Origin: Variovorax saccharolyticus | GTDB taxonomy: Bacteria > Pseudomonadota > Gammaproteobacteria > Burkholderiales > Burkholderiaceae_C | DNA length: 64,000 nt | Direction: 5' to 3' | Assembly: GCF_030316765.1 (NCBI RefSeq) | Contig: NZ_JASZYT010000007.1 | Coordinates: forward strand, 248,001-312,000 | Part shown: one piece after another, positions 57,495 to 64,000 of the stretch | Position numbering within the stretch: position 1 is the stretch's first letter | Layout of the letters: the number at the start of each line of letters is the position of its first letter | Translations under genes and position numbers: made by a program | The notes under the pieces: generated by a model | The model's input: the letters and a program-made list of their open reading frames with translations, nothing else | The model's database searches: none | Told to the model about the DNA's origin: nothing

Positions 57495-57528
57495 GCGCTG
57501 TCCCCCTTTTCCGCCGGAGTCTTCTTTC

Positions 57529-58860
57529 GTGAGCCAACCCGTGTCCGCACCCGTGCCTTCGCACCAGCAAATCGCCCTGATCGGCGCCGGCCCCTCGGGG
57601 CTCGCCGGCGCCCGCAACCTGCAGAAGCTCGGCATCCCGTTCCAGGGTTTCGAGGCCTACGCGGATGTCGGCGGGCTCTGGAACATCGGCAATCCGCGCA
57701 GCACGGTCTACCAGTCGGCGCATCTGATCTCGTCCAAGCGCACCACCGAGTTCGCCGAGTTCCCGATGGCCGACAGCGTGGCCGACTATCCGAGCCATAC
57801 CGAGCTGAGCCGCTACTTCAGCGACTTCGCGGACCACTTCGACCTGCGCCGCCACTTCCGCTTCGGCACCCGCGTGATCCGCGTCGAGCCGGTGACCGAG
57901 AGCGCCTCGACGCTCTGGCGCGTGAGCGTGGACGCCGGCGACGGCCGCATCGAGAGCGCCGAATACAAGGGCGTCATCATCGCCAACGGCACGCTGTCCG
58001 AACCCAGCATGCCGCGCTTCGAGGGCCGCTTCGACGGCGAACTGCTGCATACCTCGGCCTACAAGCATGCGCGGCTGTTCGAGGGCAAGCGCGTGCTGGT
58101 GGTGGGTGCCGGCAACAGCGGCTGCGACATCGCGGTCGACGCGGTGCACTACGCGAAGAGCGTCGACATCTCGGTGCGCCGCGGCTACTACTTCGTGCCG
58201 AAGTACATCTTCGGCAAACCGGCCGACACGCTCGGCGGCAAGCGGCCGCTGCCGGCCTGGATCAAGCAGAGGCTCGACGCCAAGGTGCTCAAGTGGTTCA
58301 CCGGCGACCCGGTGCGCTTCGGCTTCCCGAAGCCCGACTACCGCATGTACGAATCGCATCCGGTGGTGAACTCGCTGGTGCTGCACCACATCGGCCACGG
58401 CGACATCGGCGTGCGCGCCGACATCGCGCGCTTCGACGGCCACACGGTGCAATTCAAGGACGGCAGCGCGCGCGACTACGACCTCATCCTGTGCGCCACC
58501 GGCTACAAGCTGCACTACCCCTTCATCGACCGCACCTGGCTCAACTGGCAGGGCATGGCGCCCAAGCTCTACCTCAACATCTTCGCGCCGGGCTTCGACA
58601 ACCTGGCGGTGCTCGGCATGATCGAGGCCAGCGGCATCGGCTGGCAGGGCCGCTACGAGCAGGCCGAACTGGTGGCGCGCTACTTCAAGGCCCAGTCCGA
58701 AGGCCGTCCGCAGGCGGCCGCGATGAAGCAGGCCAAGGCCGGCCCGACACCCGACCTCTCGGGCGGCTACAGCTACCTGAAGCTCGAGCGCATGGCCTAC
58801 TACGTCAACAAGGACGCCTATCGCCGCGCCGTGCGTGAAGCCGCCGCGACGCTGGCCTGA
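57529..58860 (+). CDS. Flavin-containing monooxygenase (class B, FMO type)
   Basis: The 443-residue protein has the FAD motif ALIGAGPSGLAGARNLQ, the NADPH Rossmann motif VLVVGAGNSGCDIA, and FDGELLHTSAY (57 bases upstream of the second Rossmann motif region). The last matches the FMO fingerprint FxGxxxHxxxY/F rather than the Baeyer-Villiger FxGxxxHxxxW. LCATGYKLHYPF is the usual late ATG motif. It oxygenates N, S or carbonyl carbons. GTG at 57529 follows GGAG by about ten bases; no ATG is available. Substrate unknown. Confidence 0.92.
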   Translation: MSQPVSAPVPSHQQIALIGAGPSGLAGARNLQKLGIPFQGFEAYADVGGLWNIGNPRSTVYQSAHLISSKRTTEFAEFPMADSVADYPSHTELSRYFSDFADHFDLRRHFRFGTRVIRVEPVTESASTLWRVSVDAGDGRIESAEYKGVIIANGTLSEPSMPRFEGRFDGELLHTSAYKHARLFEGKRVLVVGAGNSGCDIAVDAVHYAKSVDISVRRGYYFVPKYIFGKPADTLGGKRPLPAWIKQRLDAKVLKWFTGDPVRFGFPKPDYRMYESHPVVNSLVLHHIGHGDIGVRADIARFDGHTVQFKDGSARDYDLILCATGYKLHYPFIDRTWLNWQGMAPKLYLNIFAPGFDNLAVLGMIEASGIGWQGRYEQAELVARYFKAQSEGRPQAAAMKQAKAGPTPDLSGGYSYLKLERMAYYVNKDAYRRAVREAAATLA

Positions 58861-58871
58861 GAAAGCCGAAC

Positions 58872-59792
58872 ATGCTGCCTGTCGACGAAATCCGACTCAA
58901 CTTCAACCCGGCCTCGCTGATCGCGCTCAACGCGGTGCTCGGCTTCCTGATGTTCGGCATCGCGCTGGACACCCGCGTCGCCGACTTCAAGCGCGTCGCG
59001 CGAATGCCGGTGGCGATGGCGGTCGGCATCGCGGCGCAGTTCATCGTGCTGCCGGCGGTCACCTTCGGCCTCACGCTGCTGCTGAACCCGGCGCCGAGCA
59101 TCGCGCTGGGCATGATCCTGGTGGCCTGCTGTCCGCCGGGCAACGTGTCGAACATCCTGACCCACCGCGCCAACGGCAACGTGGCCCTGTCGGTGTCGAT
59201 GACCGCGATCTCGAACCTGATCTCGATCGTCGTGATGCCGCTCAACTTCGCCTTCTGGGGCGGCCTGCATCCCGCGGCCGCACCGCTGCTTAAGACCATC
59301 GCGCTCGACCCGGCCGAGATGGTGCTGCACATCATCGCGATCATCGGCGCGCCCTTCGTGATCGGGCTGGCCTGCTCGCACTGGCTGCCGCGGCTCACCG
59401 AACGCATCAAGAAGCCGGCGCGCATCCTGAGCTTCGTCTGCCTGATCGGCTTCATCCTGGCGGCGATCGCCGGCAACTGGCGCTACTTCCTCGACTACGT
59501 GGGCCTGGTGCTGCTGGCGGTGGTGCTGCACGACACGCTGGCCTTCGCCACCGGCTACGCCTGCGCCAGCGCCACCGGCCTGGCCGAGTACGACCGCCGC
59601 GCGGTCAGCTTCGAGGTCGGCGTGCGCAATGCCGGCCTCGGCCTGGTGCTGATCTTCAGTTTCTTCGGCGGCCTCGGCGGCATGGCGGTGGTCGCCGGCG
59701 TCTGGGGCTTCTGGGACATCATCGCGGGCCTCGGGCTCGCCGCCTGGTGGGCGCGCCGCCCCCTGACTTCACCGGCCGCGCGTTCGGCCTGA
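58872..59792 (+). CDS. Bile acid:sodium symporter (BASS) family transporter
   Basis: The 306-residue inner-membrane protein has nine or ten hydrophobic segments. BASS features are MFGIALDTRVADFKRVARMP, VACCPPGNVSNILTHRANGN (crossover region) and SFEVGVRNAGLGLVLIFSFF. Prokaryotic members import organic anions with sodium. The position between a monooxygenase and an epimerase in one run suggests it imports their substrate. Confidence 0.92.
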   Translation: MLPVDEIRLNFNPASLIALNAVLGFLMFGIALDTRVADFKRVARMPVAMAVGIAAQFIVLPAVTFGLTLLLNPAPSIALGMILVACCPPGNVSNILTHRANGNVALSVSMTAISNLISIVVMPLNFAFWGGLHPAAAPLLKTIALDPAEMVLHIIAIIGAPFVIGLACSHWLPRLTERIKKPARILSFVCLIGFILAAIAGNWRYFLDYVGLVLLAVVLHDTLAFATGYACASATGLAEYDRRAVSFEVGVRNAGLGLVLIFSFFGGLGGMAVVAGVWGFWDIIAGLGLAAWWARRPLTSPAARSA

Positions 59793-59798
59793 TTCCCC

Positions 59799-60782
59799 AT
59801 GGTTGCAGTTCTGCCCATCGCGGCGCGGCGGGTGCTCGTCACCGGCGCCGACGGTTTTCTCGGCCGCACGGTGGTGGCCGCCCTCGCCTCGCTGCCCGAC
59901 ATCGATTGCGTGGTCGCACTCGACGTCCGCGAGGTGCCGGCGATGCGCCGCGTGCCCGGCGTCGGCTATGCCGTGCAGGACGTGCGCGACGCCGGGATCG
60001 GCGCCACGCTGAAGCAGCACGCGATCGACGCCGTGGTGCACCTGGCCTCGATCGTCACGCCCGGCCCCGGCAGCACGCGCGAGTTCGAGCATTCGGTCGA
60101 CGTGCTCGGCACCCGCAACGTGCTCGAGGCCTGCGTGGCCCATGGCGTGCGCCACATCGTGGTGTCGTCGAGCGGCGCCGCCTACGGCTACCACGCCGAC
60201 AACCCGGCCTGGATCGACGAGAACGATGCGCTGCGCGGCAATCCCGCCTTCGCCTACTCTGACCACAAGCGGCTGGTGGAGGAGATGCTGGCCGAGTACC
60301 GCGCGCGGCATCCAGCGCTGCAGCAGACGGTGCTGCGCATCGGCACGATCCTGGGCACGCAGGTGCACAACCAGATCACGGCGCTGTTCGACAAGCCGCG
60401 CATCCTTGCGATCCGCGGCAGCGACAGCCCCTTCGTCTTCATCTGGGACGAGGACGTGACCGGCTGCGTGGTGCACGCGATCAAGACCGGCCACACCGGC
60501 TGCTTCAATGTCGCGGGCGACGGCGCACTGACCCTGCCGCAGATCGCAGCCTTGCTGCGCAAGCCGCTGCTGTCGATCCCGGCGCCGCTGCTCCGGCTCG
60601 CGCTCGCAGTCGGCTCGCGGCTCGGCATCAGCCGCTACGGCCCCGAGCAGCTCGACTTCCTGCGCTATCGCCCGGTGCTGTGCAACAAGCGGCTCAAGAC
60701 CGAGTTCGGCTACGTGCCGAAGAAGACCAGTCTCGAGGCCTTCATGGCCTTCAAGGCGGCCCGCGCCCGGCGCGCGCCCTGA
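59799..60782 (+). CDS. NAD-dependent epimerase/dehydratase family protein
   Basis: The 327-residue extended SDR has VLVTGADGFLGRTVVAALAS, and VVHLASIVTPGPGSTREF. Catalytic residues lie in VVSSSGAAYGYHADNPAW and PAFAYSDHKRLVEEM (YxxxK). It may act on sterol- or sugar-like carbonyls. Its stop TGA shares two bases with the ATG of the DMT gene (TGATG), indicating coupled translation. Confidence 0.9.
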   Translation: MVAVLPIAARRVLVTGADGFLGRTVVAALASLPDIDCVVALDVREVPAMRRVPGVGYAVQDVRDAGIGATLKQHAIDAVVHLASIVTPGPGSTREFEHSVDVLGTRNVLEACVAHGVRHIVVSSSGAAYGYHADNPAWIDENDALRGNPAFAYSDHKRLVEEMLAEYRARHPALQQTVLRIGTILGTQVHNQITALFDKPRILAIRGSDSPFVFIWDEDVTGCVVHAIKTGHTGCFNVAGDGALTLPQIAALLRKPLLSIPAPLLRLALAVGSRLGISRYGPEQLDFLRYRPVLCNKRLKTEFGYVPKKTSLEAFMAFKAARARRAP

Positions 60783-61732
60783 TGAGCACGAATCCGCCTC
60801 TGGCCCTGAGTCGCGCCGACCTCGCCCGCGCGCTGTGCGTGGTGCTGATCTGGGGCCTGAACTTCGTCGTCATGAAGCTCGGGCTGCAGGGCCTGAGCCC
60901 GATGCTGCTGGGCGCGCTGCGCTTTGCTGCCGCCTCGCTGCCGCTGCTGATGTTCGTGGCGCGTCCGGCGATGCCCTGGCGCTTCCTCGCGGCCTACGGG
61001 CTGGCGCAGGGCGTGGGCCAGTTCGGGCTGTTGTTCCTCGGCCTGCAACTCGGCATGACCGCCGGCATGGCCTCGGTCGTGATGCAGACCCAGGCCTTCT
61101 TCACGCTGCTGCTGGCCGGGCCGCTGCTCGGCGAACGGGCCCAACGCAACCAGTGGCTCGGTCTCGCGGTGGCGCTGGCGGGCCTGCTGGTGATTGCCAC
61201 GGCGCACGGCGACGGCCCCGGCCAGATGACGCTGATCGGCTTCATCCTCACCCTCTCGGCCGCCTTCATGTGGGCCGCCTCGAACGTCGTGGTTCGCTTC
61301 GCGGTGCGGACCGCGCCGGGCTACGACCCCTTCGGCTTCATCGTCTGGAGCAGCCTGGTGCCGGTGCTGCCCTTCACCCTGCTGGCAGTGGCGATGGACG
61401 GCCCGGCGCAGGTGCTGCGGCAGATCGGCGGGCTCGACCTGCGCGCGCTGCTGGCCGTGCTGTTCCTGGCCTGGTTCGCGACCCTGCTGGCCTACACGCT
61501 CTGGACCCGGCTGCTGCAGCGCCATCCGGCCGGCCGCGTGGTGCCGTTCTCGCTGCTGGTGCCGGTGGTCGGACTGGCGGCCGCGGCGCTGGCCTTCGGC
61601 GAGCAGCCGAGCCCGGCGCAATGGCTCGGTACCGCGGCGGTGCTGGCCGGGCTGGTGATCAACCAGGGCATGGCCGGCCGGGCCTGGGGCCGGTTGACCC
61701 GCCGGCCGGCGGGCGTTCGACCTCAGCGCTGA
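60782..61732 (+). CDS. DMT superfamily EamA-type transporter
   Basis: The 316-residue protein has ten hydrophobic segments in two EamA halves. Motifs are VLIWGLNFVVMKLGLQGLSP and RFAAASLPLLMFV in the first half, and SAAFMWAASNVVVRFAVRT in the second. LLGERAQRNQWLGLAVALAG and FGEQPSPAQWLGTAAVLAGL are the paired half endings. Family members such as RhtA/EamA export amino acids and metabolites. Last of the IclR-flanked run; it overlaps the end of the convergent SDR gene by ten bases. Confidence 0.92.
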   Translation: MSTNPPLALSRADLARALCVVLIWGLNFVVMKLGLQGLSPMLLGALRFAAASLPLLMFVARPAMPWRFLAAYGLAQGVGQFGLLFLGLQLGMTAGMASVVMQTQAFFTLLLAGPLLGERAQRNQWLGLAVALAGLLVIATAHGDGPGQMTLIGFILTLSAAFMWAASNVVVRFAVRTAPGYDPFGFIVWSSLVPVLPFTLLAVAMDGPAQVLRQIGGLDLRALLAVLFLAWFATLLAYTLWTRLLQRHPAGRVVPFSLLVPVVGLAAAALAFGEQPSPAQWLGTAAVLAGLVINQGMAGRAWGRLTRRPAGVRPQR

Positions 61733-62625
61733 GCCTTGTCCTTCGAGTTCTGTGCCTCGATGCGCTCGCGTGCCGCGAGCCAGTCGGCATCGCTCCACTG
61801 CCGCAGTTCGTAGAAGTTGCCGCCGGTCGCCAGCGCGCTGCCGCCATCCATCATGATGCTCTGGCCGGTGAGCCAGTCGCACTGGCCGCGTGCCATCAGG
61901 AAAGTCGCGAGGTTCTGCAGTTCGCTCATCATCCCGGTGCGCGCCATCGGGTTGAGCGCCTTGCTGCGTGCCCCGGGCTCCTCGCCGGGATTCAGCCGCT
62001 TGCTCATGCCCTCGGTCGGGATCTCGCCCGGGCCGACCGCGTTGAGCCGGATCCCGTAGCGCGCCCATTCGACCGCCAGCGACTTGGTCATCACCTCGAT
62101 GCCGGCCTTGCTCATCGCCGACGGCACCACATAGGGGCTGCCGTTGTCGACCCAGGTGACGATGATGCTCATGACGCTGCGGAAAGGATCGCCGGCCTTC
62201 CATCGGCCCTCCTTCGCCTCCGCCACCCAGCGCTTGCCCACCGCCTGCGTGACGTAGAAGCTGCCGTGAAAGACGATGTTGGCGACCGCGTCGAAGGCGC
62301 GCGGCGACAGCGCCTCGGTCGGCGAAACGAAGTTGCCCGCCGCATTGTTGATGAGCCCGGTCAACCCGCCCGACTGCCAGAGGCTCTCGATCATCTCGTC
62401 GACCGCCTGGGCATTCCGGATGTCGACGCCGAAGGTGTCGACGCGCCTCCCCGGAAACCGGGTGCGCCAGTCGGCTGCGGTCTCCTCGCAGACGCTCTGG
62501 CGCCGGCCGCAGATCGCCACATCGGCGCCGAGGTCCAGGAAGCGCTCGGCCATCGAGCGGCCGAGGCCGGTGCCACCGCCGGTCACCAGGATGCGCTGGC
62601 CGGCCATCAGATCGGTTTGAAACAT
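61723..62625 (-). CDS. SDR family oxidoreductase, 2,4-dienoyl-CoA reductase-like
   Basis: The 300-residue SDR has ILVTGGGTGLGRSMAERFLD, GLINNAAGNFVSPTEALSP (the NNAAGNF pattern seen in DECR-type enzymes), IIVTWVDNGSPYVVPSAMSK (YxxSxMSK-type active site) and the late LTGQSIMMDGGSAL. Such enzymes act on 2,4-dienoyl-CoA or other enoyl-CoA esters. It is divergent from a CoA-transferase family gene, which fits a role on a CoA ester. The ATG at 62625 follows GGAG at a good distance. Confidence 0.88.
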   Translation of the reverse strand: MFQTDLMAGQRILVTGGGTGLGRSMAERFLDLGADVAICGRRQSVCEETAADWRTRFPGRRVDTFGVDIRNAQAVDEMIESLWQSGGLTGLINNAAGNFVSPTEALSPRAFDAVANIVFHGSFYVTQAVGKRWVAEAKEGRWKAGDPFRSVMSIIVTWVDNGSPYVVPSAMSKAGIEVMTKSLAVEWARYGIRLNAVGPGEIPTEGMSKRLNPGEEPGARSKALNPMARTGMMSELQNLATFLMARGQCDWLTGQSIMMDGGSALATGGNFYELRQWSDADWLAARERIEAQNSKDKAQR

Positions 62626-62731
62626 GGATGTCTCCTTGTCGGGGTGTTGCTGAACGGATCGCAAGGTGCATCGTAGGCCGGCGGCGGCAAGCCGGTAAGC
62701 TCCGAGGCGACACACTCCCAAGGACGCCCTC

Positions 62732-63613
62732 ATGCCGAATCCCGTCTCTCCCGAACCTGCATTCGCGCCGCTGGCCGGCGTGCGCGTGCTGAGCCTGGCG
62801 CTGAACCTGCCCGGTCCGGCCGCCCTGCTGCGCTGCCGCAACATGGGCGCGACCTGCCTCAAGTTCGAGCCGCCCGCGGGCGATCCGATGGGCCTCTACA
62901 ACGCCGCCGCTTATGCCGCGCTGCACGCGGGCGTCACCGTGGAGGTCGTCGATCTCAAGGCCGACGCCGGCCGCGCGCGCCTGCACGAGGCGCTGGGCCA
63001 GACCGATGTGCTGCTGACCTCGTTCAGGCCCTCGGCACTGGCCAAGCTGGGGCTGGGATGGACGGCGCTGCAGGCCCTGCATCCGCGGCTGTCGCAGGTC
63101 GCGATCGTCGGCGCGCCCGGCGAGCGCGCCGAGGAGCCCGGCCACGACCTGACCTACCTGGCCGAGAGCGGCCTGGTCACCGGCACCGCGCTGCCGCCGA
63201 CCTTGTTCGCCGACATGGGCGGCGCGCTGCTCGCGAGCGAAGCCGTGCTGCAGGCGGCCCTGCGCACCGGGGCTTCGCACACCGCCGGCGTCTATCTGGA
63301 AGTCGCGCTCAATGCGGCTGCCGACTGGCTCGCACTGCCGCGGACCTGGGGCCTGACGACGCCCACGGGCGCGGTCGGCGGCGCCCATGCGGGCTACCGC
63401 GTCTACCCCTGCGCGGATGGCCGGGTGGCGGTCGCGGCGCTCGAGCCGCACTTCGCGGCGCGCCTCTGCGAAGCAGCCGGCCTGGCGCCGGCGAACATGT
63501 TCGCGTCCGGGACGCACGAAGCGCTCGCCGGCTGGATCGGCACCCGCACGCGCGACCAGCTCGAGGCCATGGCGCGCGAGCGCGACGTGCCCCTGCTCAC
63601 GCTCGCCGACTGA
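62732..63613 (+). CDS. CaiB/BaiF family CoA-transferase-like protein, short
   Basis: The 293-residue protein has the class III CoA-transferase start PLAGVRVLSLALNLPGPAAL. It also has the CoA/Asp region TALPPTLFADMGGALLASEA with the Asp of the family's DxxGG pattern. GGAHAGYRVYPCADGRVAVA matches the usual 'Y.T.DG...V' segment. It is about 100 residues shorter than typical members (380-410), closest to racemase-like (AMACR) short forms. Whether it is a transferase or racemase is unclear. The ATG at 62732 follows GGA by about seven bases. Confidence 0.82.
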   Translation: MPNPVSPEPAFAPLAGVRVLSLALNLPGPAALLRCRNMGATCLKFEPPAGDPMGLYNAAAYAALHAGVTVEVVDLKADAGRARLHEALGQTDVLLTSFRPSALAKLGLGWTALQALHPRLSQVAIVGAPGERAEEPGHDLTYLAESGLVTGTALPPTLFADMGGALLASEAVLQAALRTGASHTAGVYLEVALNAAADWLALPRTWGLTTPTGAVGGAHAGYRVYPCADGRVAVAALEPHFAARLCEAAGLAPANMFASGTHEALAGWIGTRTRDQLEAMARERDVPLLTLAD

Positions 63614-63619
63614 TTCGGC

Positions 63620-64000
63620 CTACTTCGGCGCCTTGGCGGTCCGCAGGTAGGGCAGCTTGATGTCGATGCTGCCGTACTTTTCGCGCGCCTGGTCGTCATT
63701 GAGCGCGAGCGCGACGATGACATCCTCGCCCACGGTCCAGTTGGCAGGCGTCGCCAGCGGAACGTTGAAGGTCAGCTGCAAGGCATCCAGGGCGCGCAGC
63801 ACCTCGGCGAAATTGCGGCCCACCGACATCGGGTAGGTCATCGAGAGCTTGAGCTTCTTGTCCGGACCGATGATGAACACCGAGCGCACCGTCGCGGTGT
63901 CGGCGGGGGTGCGGCCATCGGGCAGGTAGGCTTCGGCCGGCAGCATGTCGAAGGCCTTGGACACCTCCAGGCCTTCGTCGGCAATGATCGGGAAGCCGGC
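63620..64000 (-). CDS. 1-Cys peroxiredoxin (Prx6/AhpC-TSA family), 5' part outside the window
   Basis: The visible C-terminal ~126 residues match the second half of Prx6-type peroxiredoxins: DMLPAEAYLPDGRTPADTAT, VRSVFIIGPDKKLKLSMTYP (with the conserved Arg near RSVF), MSVGRNFAEVLRALDALQLT, and the dimerisation arm ending YLRTAKAPK. TPANW and DDQAREKYG are family-typical. The peroxidatic cysteine lies upstream of the window edge and cannot be seen. It probably reduces hydroperoxides in the cytoplasm. Confidence 0.9.
   Translation of the reverse strand, partial: AGFPIIADEGLEVSKAFDMLPAEAYLPDGRTPADTATVRSVFIIGPDKKLKLSMTYPMSVGRNFAEVLRALDALQLTFNVPLATPANWTVGEDVIVALALNDDQAREKYGSIDIKLPYLRTAKAPK

Overview
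The window is a dense, high-GC stretch of chromosome from a betaproteobacterium. The gene set and order (dnaX-ybaB-recR next to the 4.5S RNA, trxA-rho-rpmE2, pst-pho-ppx-sixA-ppk, Bug-type binding protein, many GTG/TTG starts) fit the Burkholderiales, most likely a Comamonadaceae of the Variovorax type; this placement is inferred from gene content, not from a search. There are no insertion sequences, integrases, phage genes or CRISPR arrays. It reads as stable chromosome with a catabolic, more variable right half. No gene-free stretch exceeds 300 bases.

Layout. 1-5643: end of mobA, moeA, a lone cyclic-nucleotide-binding protein, and the divergent pair rnhA/methyltransferase versus gloB-mltD (the arrangement known from E. 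coli around gloB-yafS-rnhA). 5665-8418: a sulfonate/nitrate-type ABC importer. 8533-13243: MAPEG protein, recR, ybaB and dnaX on the minus strand, an astacin-like metallopeptidase and the 4.5S RNA. 13263-18804: two unknown small genes with a near-consensus LexA box, a flavoprotein, trxA, rho with a structured leader, a Gfo/Idh oxidoreductase and rpmE2. 18834-21918: an ArnT-like membrane glycosyltransferase overlapping a MATE exporter.

21935-33899 is a phosphate region: phoR, phoB, phoU, pstB, pstA, pstC, pstS (minus), then ppx (plus), sixA, ppk and an OlsB-like acyltransferase (minus). PhoB-box-like repeats face pstS, ppx and ppk, so phosphate uptake and polyphosphate turnover look jointly controlled. 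34034-36797: a cyclic-nucleotide/thioredoxin-reductase-like fusion without the redox cysteines, a zinc finger protein and a glutathione transferase. 36849-38041: tRNA-Pro and tRNA-Arg flank a methyltransferase. 38101-40965: NUDIX protein with a decayed second domain, two small proteins (one a free-standing copy of the RNA polymerase alpha C-terminal domain) and a LysR regulator.

The right part is accessory metabolism. 41079-43093 holds an MFS exporter and aldo/keto reductase. 43096-47832 holds a BON lipoprotein, nitroreductase, enoyl-CoA hydratase-like protein, PhoX-like phosphatase and DUF488 protein. 47851-52584 has a Bug binding protein, SDR, FAH-family hydrolase and hydroxyacid dehydrogenase divergent from a helix-turn-helix/citrate-synthase fusion that probably controls the cluster. 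52598-55754 holds DUF899, DUF1835 and two DUF1801 proteins. 55762-61732 has an IclR regulator divergent from a five-gene run (SDR, flavin monooxygenase, BASS transporter, epimerase, DMT exporter). The end carries an SDR, a short CoA-transferase and a partial peroxiredoxin.

The observations I would follow first are the free-standing alpha-CTD protein, the LexA-box small gene, the A9 slippage site in dnaX, the operator-flanked HTH-citrate synthase gene, and the tandem REP-like hairpins inside the dnaX operon.
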